Source: Monoplex corrugatus (Eukaryota; Mollusca; Gastropoda; Littorinimorpha; Ranellidae). From it: 64,000 nucleotides of DNA. The stretch is taken from positions 50,264,246 to 50,328,245 of the forward strand of contig JAPXFY010000026.1 in assembly GCA_030674185.1 (NCBI GenBank), read 5' to 3'. This document shows positions 48,771 through 60,900 of this stretch, in pieces (positions within the stretch are counted from its first letter, which is position 1; every line of letters begins with the position of its first letter). The position numbers and the translations under genes were made by a program. Under the pieces are notes generated by a model that was given only the letters and a program-made list of their open reading frames with translations, did not search any database and was not told the origin of the DNA.

Positions 48771-51700
48771 GCCCAATGCATCGCAGCACGTTATGAGTAG
48801 ACTGTGCGATGGTGTTGGAATGGTGAGGGTGCAGGATACAGCAGAGAAGAATAGATGGTGCAAGCCTGACAAAGGAAAGCCCAGAGAAGTGATGGTGATG
48901 TCAACAGGCTACTGTAGCTGTAATTGCTCTCCTTGTCCAGGCCCAACGAGAGACGCACGAACTCTCTGACATTCAACTAGAAAACGCACCCACTCGTTGT
49001 TGGCGTTAATATATATTGACGTCCTAGTGTAGAAATGCGATTAATGCCTGTCTTGTGATTTCTTTTGTCCTGACTACAACGCACTATTAGATCTAAAGAC
49101 TCCCAGCGCAAAAGTGTGATTATGGTCTGACTAGAAATTTCTTTTGTCATGTAGGCCTAAACAAGATTGTATCGATTAGCACTTATTCAACATATATATT
49201 GGCTTATATGCACCTTGCACGAACTGCAAAGACAGCAATACCTGACTGCACGCAAATCAGCCCTATGGGAATCGATTTGGGCTGAATCTGTGTTTGTTTG
49301 AACAGTTTCAGCAGTGTTTATCTTCCCACTCGAGAAACAAACATAAAGACATTATACATTATATGAATATGTATAGCACAAGGATTACCATGATTACATA
49401 ATTTTGCATACTTTTCATTTCAATACGAACTACAAGCGATTTTTAGTCTCTGAACGAACCTTATTGAAAGGGATACTAGCTGTATTTTTACATATTTAGC
49501 CAGGTATTATCAATCAATGCAAAACATCATATAAATCAGTAAACACATGTTAACTGAAATTTTCTGTTGACATATTTTCAATGAGCAACTCAATTATTCT
49601 GAGCAGAATCCGTCAACAAATAGGCAATAGAAAACACAACTCGTCACGTTTTTATCTGGGCACAGTATACACGTCTCGACCACTGACGTTGTCGAGTGTC
49701 AAAATATCTAAAATACTTGATTACCTGGGGAACTCTTATTATAGTATCAACATTACTTGTATAAGAAATGAGAATATAAATGAAACTGATGCCTTTAAGT
49801 CCGACTTTCCACACTCAGAATTTGAAACTATATCCAAACCGCGAATCATTATGCGGTTGCCATATGTGGGCTTAACCTAAGGTTGCTTCAGTGGTTTAAG
49901 GCATATTAGATTATAGTTTAAATGAAAGATTATGAAACTAACTTTTCAATCTAGACGTCTAGCTGTTCAGTTAAACTTTCGTAAATTATTTAAAATTTTA
50001 TCAGTTTTTGATTACCATTAGAGCTTTTCAGTATGGAATTTGAACAATGCTGAACAAAACTGAAGGGTGAAATGTATTAACTGCAATACATGGATTACTA
50101 ATTTTGAGTTTTAACGGGTTTTCCTTAGAAATTGCTGCGATTATTAATTAAGTCAATTTTTGTTTATGCAGTGGAATTAACCTTTGAAAATGGCGTCTGT
50201 TTCTCACAGCCTTACTTCCGGTATGATTGCACACATGGCTCTAATCAGTGGACGGTACAATCAAATCAAGCAGGAGGGCGAAAAATGAGCTGTAATATAT
50301 TGTGAGGAGGTATGAGCGATAGGTAAGAATTTTGTTGTTGTTGTTGTTGTTAATATGTGCAATCACATCTTAAAGAGAGTCAGCAGCTGATCGGTACTAC
50401 GGTAATTACATTTAATTAGTATTAGTAGTAAGAAACTCGAAGGAGAGCTGACAGCAGAAGGTCCTCTGGAGAAGCCCCTTCAAGCAAGAGATTCGGCTCT
50501 AAACCCCATACACTTTAACAGGGCTGGGTCGCGTCCAGATCATGACGTTTTCCCCTTCTGGGTAAGAACCTGTGCCGGCAAGGTGATTGGGTATCTCTGC
50601 TGTCGTCTTTTTTTTAACCCCCACCTGAGTTCAAACTGGCGTGTCAAGGGCAAGTTACCCTTTTGACAATGTCTTAATCACTTAACTATTAGATAACATG
50701 CAGTATAGAGCTATAGGGAATTTTTTTAATGAAGTTCCCTTAGATCCTCCTCGACCAGATTCAGCTGGAACTCTTTTTGAATTGGTGATCAAACATAATT
50801 GATAATAACAATCGGTATGGATTACAATATTTATGTAGTGCCAAATTTTGACAATTTAAATCAAAGTGCACTCAAGTTTCGAGTATACACATACAACTGA
50901 CAAAGACTACAATATTTAATTTTTTTTAAATTACATAAACTGAGGGGGAAAAGTAGTTGTAGAATTCACTGCTGGGAAAAGAAATTGTTTTTTAAACTGG
51001 ATTTAAAAGCAGAAAGGGTAGGTATTAGGCGAAGGCAGAGCAGAATTCTTTTCTAGGTTGATGGTCCTGATATAAAAAAAAGTAAAACACAAAACAAAAA
51101 CAAAAACAACAAAAAAAAGGAGAATGTCAATGGATTACTTCCCATTTTGGCATGATAGTAGGTCAAGTAATAAACTTCCATGAAACTTGATACTTAATTT
51201 GATTATCCTAAGATACTTTTTATTGTCATTTTTTTAACAGCTGAAATTTGTCTTTCCTCATATTGTGACTGCCAGATAGCTGCACCTCCAATGAGTCAAA
51301 CAAAAAACAAACAAACAAAAAAAGGGGGTGGGTGGGACTGTCCTCTGTTCATAGATCTTTATGTTAAAGAGAAGGGACTGCCCATTGCCCATAGACCCTA
51401 AAAAGAAAGGAGCTGAACATTATCCAGAGACCCTAAAGAAAAGGGCTGCCCTTTCTCCAAAAAGTTTCAAGAGATGTTACTACCCTCTGTGTGTAACATT
51501 ACAGAATAGAGACAGCTCACCACTGCCCTTAAAACCATAAAGAACAGGGAGTGGTCTTTGTCTGTAGAACATAACAGTGACATAAGAGCAATGAATTCCC
51601 TATCAGTATCAGTTCACTTTCTTATAATATTAGGTTTAACACATTTGTGAAGGGAAGCATCAAAAGTTGTTTCATGCTGACAACCTCTGTAGGCTGGAAT

Positions 51701-52337
51701 CATCAGTTGTAATTTCACCAATTAAAGATATGAAACTGACTCTAATTCTCCTTGTACTAAGCTGGAAATTATCTTCCCTGTTTGTTTACTTCCATTAGCA
51801 TCTGGTTGATGTTTTGCATGCTGTCAGAACAACTTTTTAGCCAATTTGAAAGCAAAAAGTGGCAAGAAATCATGGTCTCATGCATGTGGAAACCATTTGA
51901 CTGTTTGACCTTGATGACAACAATCCTACCAATGGTGAAAATGATGTTTCTGGTTTCTGAGGAAGAAAGTGATCCACAAGAGGACAAAATAGATGTGACA
52001 GTGGCATATTATATGTACCCTATGTAGGCCTATGAGATATTCATGTTTGCTTTCTGTTGTGTGTATGCATGTGTATTTCTGATTTCAAGTCACAGTCTAT
52101 TTTATTTTTGTACTTTTGTTTATGTTGCGCTGATGTCTTCGTGTATGTATTGGACTGTGTTTTTACTGCATTGATGTACTGACACGGCATGATTTAAATA
52201 AGAAGTATATAGCTCAAGAAGAGGAATTAGTGAGGGGAGCTGATTACATATGAAGTAGAAAGACTGGAGCAGTTGGTCTCCATTGAATCTCTTCAAAGAT
52301 ACTTCTCTTTGTATGATATTTGTGCACTTGTATATAC

Positions 52338-52480
52338 ACACAACACAACACACACACACAACACACACATCACACACACACACACAACACACAACACACA
52401 CAAACACATACACAACGCACACACACGTAACACACATACCACACACACACACATGCACACCTGCACACTGCACACCTGCA
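52338..52480. repeat. (CA)n/(ACAC)n microsatellite
   Basis: Interrupted CA repeats. Open frames on both strands are compositional. Confidence 0.92.
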
Positions 52481-54249
52481 CACCTGACACCCATAACTTC
52501 CACAATCTATGACATCGGTACTCCAAGTTTAATTCAGGTATGTAAAATAAAAGGCAATGCCATTATCACATATCACATTTTATCACCAATCCACACTTTA
52601 CCTCCAGCTGTTTGGTGTGAACACAGAACTAGATATAAACAGACTGGAAATCCACAAACTTCTGGCCTATGACAGACTCAGCATTGATTTTCCTATTTGA
52701 TTTTGTCAGATTAACACTTTTGTACTTTGAAATAACACTGACACATGTCAAAGTTGGTTCCTTGGTAAATAATTTGTATTTATGTGGCAACAGTTTGCTT
52801 CTAAGTGTATCCTTGATTGTGGGCCAAATTGGAGCTTTATTTCGAGTCTCTTTTGTGTTCTGGTTCAAAATTGGGCATTTCTATCATAAACTTCTCTGTT
52901 CAGGAAAAAAATTACTTAAGTCTGCCACAAAAACTGAACCACAGCTATAGAAAGATACAGCACTGTTGTTTAGCTCCGTATGCTAAAGAATAACGAGGTG
53001 ATCATTGTAGCATTACGACATGATTCCTACAGTACTGATTGCTCATCTCTCTAAGTGTAGGTCTCTGGTTAAATTAATAGAATGTAATTCATCAATAAAA
53101 TCTCAGGACTCAAAGCAACTGACAGCATTTCGAAAATAAAAACTCAGAACAATAACAAAACAGAAAGAAAATGTTATTAAAATTTCAATTTATGAGACCA
53201 TGAAACAATTACCATGAAACAGTTGTCTTTCTAGGCTGTCTAGTTCAGGAAAGTTGATTGTTCTTTCTTTCTTTTTCTTTTTTTATTATTGTTTTTTTCT
53301 TGCAATGCATGGAGCCAACCAGAAAATAATTTTGTTGCTTAGCAAATGGTCTTGATATAATGTTGTTACATAGTAAACGGGATTTCCTCATGGCAATTGC
53401 AGACATAGCCACTGTGTTGTTTTCAGAAAGCAGAATATAACTGCTTTCAGAACTCGCCTGCTTGACATGTTTGATTTTGCATGAAACCATGCCACAATAC
53501 AAGCAGGCAGCACTGACCAGCAACCACAACCTCACACTTCACATAAATCTTGTACACAATAACTGAAAGCGGTCATTTTGTTTCGTGCTTGTGTTGTCAG
53601 AACAATAAAACAGTCCTTTTGTCAACATTTGTTACTTATTCTGTCTCATAACAAGGTAATAACATTTTCATTCAGTTGAGTTCTGAGGTTATCAGTATAA
53701 GAAAACCATCACAGATGACTTTGTCAGCAGAAGCATTTCTATCTGCATATTCCTTTTTTTTTTTGCCTTTTCACAAGTGGAGCAGTAAAACATTATAAAC
53801 ACATGTGAAACATCAATTGTATAAAGTAAACATATGCAGTTCCAAAAGTTTAAATTAAATATCACATAAACAGACGCATCTGTTTGTAACGACAAATATG
53901 AAGCCTTAAAAGTTTTAAGGTGAAACAATTGACAGTAAAAGTGTCACATGATTGCATCATTCTACACCCCATCCCTTCTGTGGTGTTGTCTGCTTAGAAC
54001 AAAAATTGCATACATTTGTGAAAAAAAGAAAACATGGATATATAAATATGTCCACAACTGTTTAACTAACACAGGATTAGTTACAGTTCTGGTTGGCATT
54101 CTTGCTTTCTGTCTCTAACATGATATGACACAAGATAGCCAGGCATGCACCAAGCCACTCCGCAATACATTTGCCATCAGGTGGAAAGAATAAAATGACA
54201 ACTCTTGTCTGTTAACTCGGCATCTATTTTAGCAGCAGAACCACTTTGT

Positions 54250-54255
54250 TTTATT
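54250..54255 (-). terminator. Candidate ODAD3 polyadenylation signal (AATAAA)
   Basis: AATAAA on the minus strand about 530 nt past the ODAD3 stop. Inferred from motif and position; a poly-C tract (54264-54279) follows on the plus strand just above it. Confidence 0.35.
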
Positions 54256-54781
54256 TTTCTTTCCCCCCCCCCCCCCCCACCATTCATTTCTTCTTACATG
54301 TCAAGTTTAAAGGGAAGTTGGCAGATTGATAAGATTCCTGTGAATTGTAAATAAAATATATAAAAAAAATTAAAATTTCATATTTAGCAGTTTCTCACAA
54401 AAATACCAGAAAGACTATAAACTATAATAAACAAGAGGAATCATTTACATATTTACAACTTGCAACATCCTTTCAAACAAATGTGATATATTTGTGTGTT
54501 GAGTTTGTCTGGTGTTTTTTTTTCTTTTTGGTCAAATATATATGCAAGGTTGCATTTTTTCTGAAATTAATCATGAAACATGACTTTCTTTTCCAATGTA
54601 CATTTCATAATGATGCACTGCAGAGAAAAGTAACAAGATAGTTGTGTAACTGCCTGAAGTTTTAAACTGTGTTTCACAAAAATCAACAACAAAAATGTGT
54701 GACGTGGGTTTTTGTTCAGTTTGGTTATTCTTTGATGGTTTTGGTCTTGGGTGAAGGAACGTCAGATTTCAGGCCCCTGGT

Positions 54782-54906
54782 TTACTTTGTCTTCTTCTTT
54801 TTCTTGGCAACACGGCGTTTGGTTTTGGCATCAATGATGTTCTGTGAATTTTTCTTGATGGTAGAGCGACTAGGAACATCACCATCATCCTCTCCACTGT
54901 CTTCAT
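54782..54906 (-). CDS. ODAD3: ODAD3 last coding exon
   Basis: Encodes EDSGEDDGDVPSRSTIKK to the basic end KKKKKTK; TAA at 54782-54784. The acceptor TTCTCCAAACAG lies only about 14 nt from a 65-nt (GT)n run on the sense strand. Confidence 0.88.
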
Positions 54907-54914
54907 CTGTTTGG

Positions 54915-54987
<73 letters not shown>

Positions 54988-57900
54988 CGCGCGCAATGCA
55001 TATCATAAATGCTGCATTGTTTTCTATGCAAATGGAAACAACAGTACTAACAGTCACAGTTTAAAACGCCCCAAAAACAAAACATACATCCAGAAAAAAC
55101 ATTTATCAATTATCAGCGGTCTCCTATCTTTTGCAACCCAAGCAATGTTGCCAGAGATGTATGTATACATGTTGTTCTAATGTTATGGCCCACACTGTGT
55201 AGGCATTATTTCACCACAGAGTCTGCACACTCTGTCTTCTTCAGTGGATGATCATACTCATTTTCAGTGCATGTATGCTAAGTACATTTGTTTGACCATT
55301 GATTACCTATCACTGAAATGGCTTAACTCTCTGACTCCCACACCCTGTCCACCAGCCTCCTGCATTGTCAACCATGCTCGCAAAGCAAAAATTTAACCCG
55401 CTGACTCCCTCACCTTATCCACCAGCTTCCTTCAGGAAGTTGGTGGATAGGGCAAGGGAGTCAAAGAGTTAAGTTTTCACAGTTAGTGGATAGGTTGTTG
55501 GGAGTCAAAGGGTTAACAAATCTTTAACGTGTGTATTTATGATCAAAGACATATACACGTGAAGGCAGTCAGGCATTTATAGGTCTGCTGATATACTGAT
55601 CTGGGAGACCAGAAAAGTATTGCCCTGTTCCCATCAGTTGCTTACCAGGCAGGTTGAAGTCAGACTTTCCAGTTGGAAGTCTTACATCCTAGCCACTTGG
55701 CTAACATCCCTGAAAATCCCTGTCCATTGCAGGAATCAAACCCTGGACTTCAAACACTCTAGGTGGGAAACTTTACTACTATAGGCCACTGCTGTAGGGC
55801 ATGGTTTGAAGCTAAAGTCAAATTGTGACAGACTCTTGGAAACTGAGATATAGACAGGCATGCAGACATACATGTACAAAGTTAAGGAACTTCTGTATGA
55901 ATCTTTGGCAGTTTGAACCCACAACTCCCAGTTAGTAATCTGTGGCAATAATCACTTTGCCACATTATTGTAATTTAGATCAAACTGTTAAACCCTTTTT
56001 CTGCTCCGTGTACCATCCAGAAACCATTTGCTATCTGTTTTGCATTTTGAAATAATCTTTTTATAGACAGAATCTTTGTTTGTTTGCTATTTCTTTACAC
56101 TCTTATTATCTCATCTTTAATAGCTTTGAAGACAAAAATGAATTAAAAGAACTGGTATAATTTCTGAACTTCTGAAGTCTTCTTGGTTTGCAGTACAGCA
56201 AAATGCATTAGAAGCAAATAGAAAAAAAAAATCGTCATGCATATCTGAAATCTTTTTGGCATGCATTATAGCAAAATGACAATAGTAGCAGCAACAACAA
56301 CAAAAAAAATCCTGCAAGCATACCATCTCCATAGTCGAAATCTCTGTGGGTGGTAGGCAGTTTGATTCTGGTGTTGTACTGTGGAAGTTTTCCTTCTATA
56401 CTGGCGTGGAACTGCACAATAAATAGATCATGGTCAGCATCAGTCAGAGTGAAACAGATATAGAATGAAGAACAAGAGAAAGAGAAAGAGATGGGGGTGG
56501 ACAGGGGGGAGGGGGGAGAAGAAAAAGAGGGAATGTATAAAGAGAAAAAAAAAAAGCAACAAAAAGCAACAAGTCTGAGATTAAGCATCAAGGCCACCAG
56601 CTCCTCTCCCCCCTCCAAAATAAAATAAAATCCCCACCAGACCAAACAAAAACAAAACCAACAATAACAACAGACCAGGAGCACCCACAGGCAGCGCACG
56701 CACGCACAACGCAGCACGCACGCAGCCCCCCACATGTCATACACGTACAAACAACAGTCAACCATCAATACACGGACATATAGTAGGCCGACATAGTGGA
56801 CCTTGTACTGTGTTTAACAGACAATACAATATTTAAACTGTAATGTGATACAGTGATGTACAACACAGCCTCTCAAAACCACACCATACTACAAAGCTCA
56901 GACAAAACACTAGCTTAGAATAAAATCAGTTCCAAGTCTCATTATTCATTATTTTGTTAAACATAGTTTACACGATTTCATTAAAAAGTACAAAAAAGAA
57001 CATAAGGCCTACCTCTTCCTCCTCCATTTGACGTAACGTTTCATTCAAATCTTTTCCGTCCAGTTCTTCCAGGAGCTTCAGAAGTTTTTCCTCAGAGGTG
57101 GACAGCTGATCCAAGACGTACTCATCTGATGATGGAGCGATCTGCGCAGTGGGTACGTGCCCTTTGTTCTGTGGACAGGTCAAGACAAGATGTGATGAGT
57201 TTTGCTTTTTCTATTTGGGAGTTTTTCTGTTTGTTTGTTTTCTTGAAAATCAAGGATTTTATTCTTTTGAATTCATTTTCTTTGAAGTTATCAAAAGCAC
57301 TGTGACAAATACAATTATGCAGGATGCAACAATATATAAAGCATCATATTTTCTCTCTTTGTTTCTGTTTTATGTTCATGTCCAGCAACTACCCCATGTA
57401 CTTGAATATACTAAGCTATGACTATTTCTTACCCCACCATTAAACGGCAGTCATGCTTTGTTTTCAGAGGTAAGTAGGCCTACCAGAATGAATCTATCAT
57501 AAACTGTTATCAAGAGTAAGCATCAGCAGGTATTTACATAACATCATCAAGTTAAAAATAAATATAAAAGCATGGAACTACTCTTAAGTTCAACATTACC
57601 CAACACAAGCTATGTCAACTGACAGAAGTAATTTTTCTCTCTCTCACTTTCTGTTCAAGACATTAATTCATTGTTTTCAGGGCACAATCACAGCTCAAAA
57701 TGTGCAAAACAATTTGGAATGAATGAAGACCGTCCAATGCCCCAGCATCAGATCTGCAGTAAGTATTTGATAAAAGGTTTGGTTGGCATCAAGGTAAAGC
57801 TTCCCCGTCATCCAGTTTGACTGCATGGCTTTGCACAAGTGTCAATCTCACCCAAGAAATACTTTGCGCCCCATAGCCTCCATAGCTGTGAACAGTACCT

Positions 57901-60900
57901 GAATCTGTCCAGACTGGGAAAAGGTCAATCTAGGAAGGACAGAAGATGGGCATTGCGCTTACAATGCTGGTGTAGAGAGACGATGATGTCTCCACCATCC
58001 AACCCCCCAGTGCCTTTATGAGTTACAGGATAATTTATATTAACACCTCAGGGTTATTAAAATGACTGTTATCCTAAAAAATGGTAAAGGTTATCCCATA
58101 ATCCTGAAGTTGTATGTAGGAGAGTATGGAAGAAGAGACCTTAACTCTTTGACTCCCTCACCCTATATAATGACCTTGACCCTCTGACTCCAGTCACCCT
58201 ATCTGACAGCATCCTGCATTGTCAGCCACAACAGCAAAGCAAAAACTTGACCTTTTCACACCCTCATCTTATCCACTGGCTTCCTATAGGAAACTAGTGG
58301 ATAGAGTGAGGGAGTGAAAGGGTTAAGATTTTAAAGCTGGACAGGTTGCAGGAGTGAAAGGGTTAAGTTTTCCTGGGGTCAATGGTGCCTAGCTCCGTTG
58401 CCTCACTGATTTACCTTTCCTAACACTGAAAAAAGTCAGCACCCAATCACATCTGGATAAACAGGAGACAGCACACATACATTTGCTCAAGCAATATTCA
58501 CACCTGTGCCAACCTGTGCAGGCAGACTGGAAGGCCCGTGCTCTACCTCTGCACCAATAAGGCTCTGTTATCTTACCTTTAATTGCTACGCACTTATCCT
58601 AAAAAAAAAACCCACCCCAAAACAAACCCCCAACTGAAATAGAACACTAACAACGCCCAAAACTCACAGCTTTGAGATGGTGCAGTTTGTCAGCCAGATG
58701 TTCCACTCCAGCCTTGACCTGCACCAAAGTGCGACTGGCGCGCTGCAGTCGCTCGTCCGCGTCATCACGTCGCTTCTCTTCCTTAGCCAGGTGGTTCTCC
58801 ACCTCCTCCAGCATTGTCTGCCCGCTGTTCAAACAAACATAACGATCGGTCAGTTATTGAAAGCAATGTTTCAATTGAACACTATGATTGATCCATCGCT
58901 TACAGTAGCACGCATGCATGTATCAAACAAGCCTTATGATTGGTTGATCACTAACAGTGTTTATCAAAAAGCATTGATTGGTTGATCACTAACAGTGACA
59001 TTAAAACTGCAGGCTGGTTGGGTCTGTTGACAGAGCTGTGGACTTGCGATCTGATGTCTAAAGTTCACTGCCTACAACATGAAAACTGGCCTGTTAAATG
59101 CTCATCTGAAATCTTCAAACATTCAGGTGATGTTACCCTAGTGTTTCACAGATCCTATTCTTGCCCCCGCTCCTCCCTCCCCTGCTCCCAATTTCAAGAC
59201 CTTGCAGGCACATAGGGTTTTGTGCAGAGCCAAAGAGCCTGCCAGATAATTGCTGGCAGATTTTCGTGGAGTGCGTATGGAATTGTTAAGAGTGTGATGA
59301 ATCTCTCGTGAACAATTTCTGAAGTGTGAAATCTAAAACAAACATGATTAAAAAGTTTCTAACAGCAGTGACCGGCTGGTTACTGTACCTGGACAGCTTG
59401 GCCTCCCCGGAATATTTCATCTCCTCAAACTCTCTCTGCAGGTTCTCTTTGTCTTCCCGCAGACGCAGAATCTGCTTCTCATTGTCCTTCTTCAGCTCCT
59501 CCAGGTGCTGCGTTGTGTGTCCTTGGTTCTCGAAACGCTCCACAACTTCCTATTTGGCAAAGAAAGAAAATCTAAAATGCACCTAGAAAACATTATGCAA
59601 AATGAAATAGGAAAAAATCAGATTCTTTGACATTCTTACTTTACATAATTTTCAAAAACTTTGAGAGAGAAGAAAGCTAACCAATGATGAGACATCATGA
59701 TTCTCTGAAGTAACTATTTCTCTTGTTTATTCTAAAATCATCTTTAAACATGGTAAGTACAGAACATGACTGATAAGAAATTTAACACTGTTATATAAGA
59801 ACAAAATATTAAGACCCTGCTATTGTGCATCAGCTTTTGCACAGGCTCAAGGAGTCTGCCAGAAACCTGCTTGCAGATTTTGGTGGAGTGTACAGGGAAT
59901 TGTCTGAGTGACATGAATTCCTCTTGTACATACTTTACACTGCAAACAGCAGACTCTCCTCTCTCCCTTTCTCTCAACAATCTCTCTCTCCCTTGTCCTT
60001 CTCCCTCTGTCTCTCTCCAAACGGGTGTCTTACCCAGGTATCTGCAACGCCAGTGGCCTCCTTGATACGCCTGAAGGCTTCCTCATATGTGGTGATCTTC
60101 TGCTGCTGCTCCTCACCTGTCAGTGCACCCTTCTCTTGAGGATTCAACTCATCCTGAGAGATGGAGCCACGCTGAGCCTGCCAACAGATAAAAAAATATT
60201 ATTTCACCTTATCCACCAGCTTTTAACTTTTGCACTCTCTCACTCTATCTACTATCCACCAGCTTTTAACTTTTGCACTCTCTCACTCTATCCACCAGCT
60301 TTCAACCCTTTCTCCCCATCACCCTATCCATCACCTTCCAACCCTTTCACAATGAGAAAAACAAAACAAGACAAAATCACCAAACAACTAAAAATGGTTT
60401 AAAGATGGTCTATGTCAAGAATGAAGCTGCGTACAAATCACAATTACCGTACTGACCAAAACAACAACAACAAAATCAACTAAGACCAAAACAACAACAA
60501 CAACAAGAAAATGAACTAAAACAAAGAAAAGAAACCCAAATAAACAGGCCTCCTCTCAAAATCACACAACTAAAAGATGACCAAGTTTATATTTCCTGAA
60601 ATGGATTTTTCTTTTTCTATACACTGAACCAGTCTGGGACATAATTTTTTTTCTGGCTTTCATAACTGTTATTCAAGGAATAAAACCGGAGATACAGATG
60701 GGTGTTACAAAAGAAAATAGTTGAGAAAATCCACAAGGAAGGTAAAACTTCAAGAAAGACTTTGCCAGTATGTGGGGTTTGTACGTAGACTTTTGGAGTT
60801 TATCATGGTTACTTTGGATCTTTCCTTATCATACAGTCTCTGTAGTGTTAGCATTTATGGAATTTTTGAAGCATAGTAATGCCATCTTCAGAAAACCAAA

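Larger units (their letters stand above)
48771..54781. other. ATAT1-ODAD3 intergenic region
   Basis: No convincing gene. A CpG-containing block near 50190-50340 has an ETS-like ACTTCCGG at 50215 and a GTAAGAA donor at 50323, and could be the first exon of an unseen plus-strand transcript. A degenerate short tandem (AGACCCTAAAGAAAAGGG-type) lies at 51350-51440. A 99-codon frame at 49581-49880 and an 81-codon frame at 51782-52027 show no family motif. Confidence 0.5.

Noticed and set aside
49581..49880. 99-codon plus-strand ORF
   Set aside because: AT-rich, no motif, no splice or promoter context I can support.
51782..52027. 81-codon plus-strand ORF with a hydrophobic start and acidic end
   Set aside because: No family resemblance; the opposite strand is equally open; no supporting signals.
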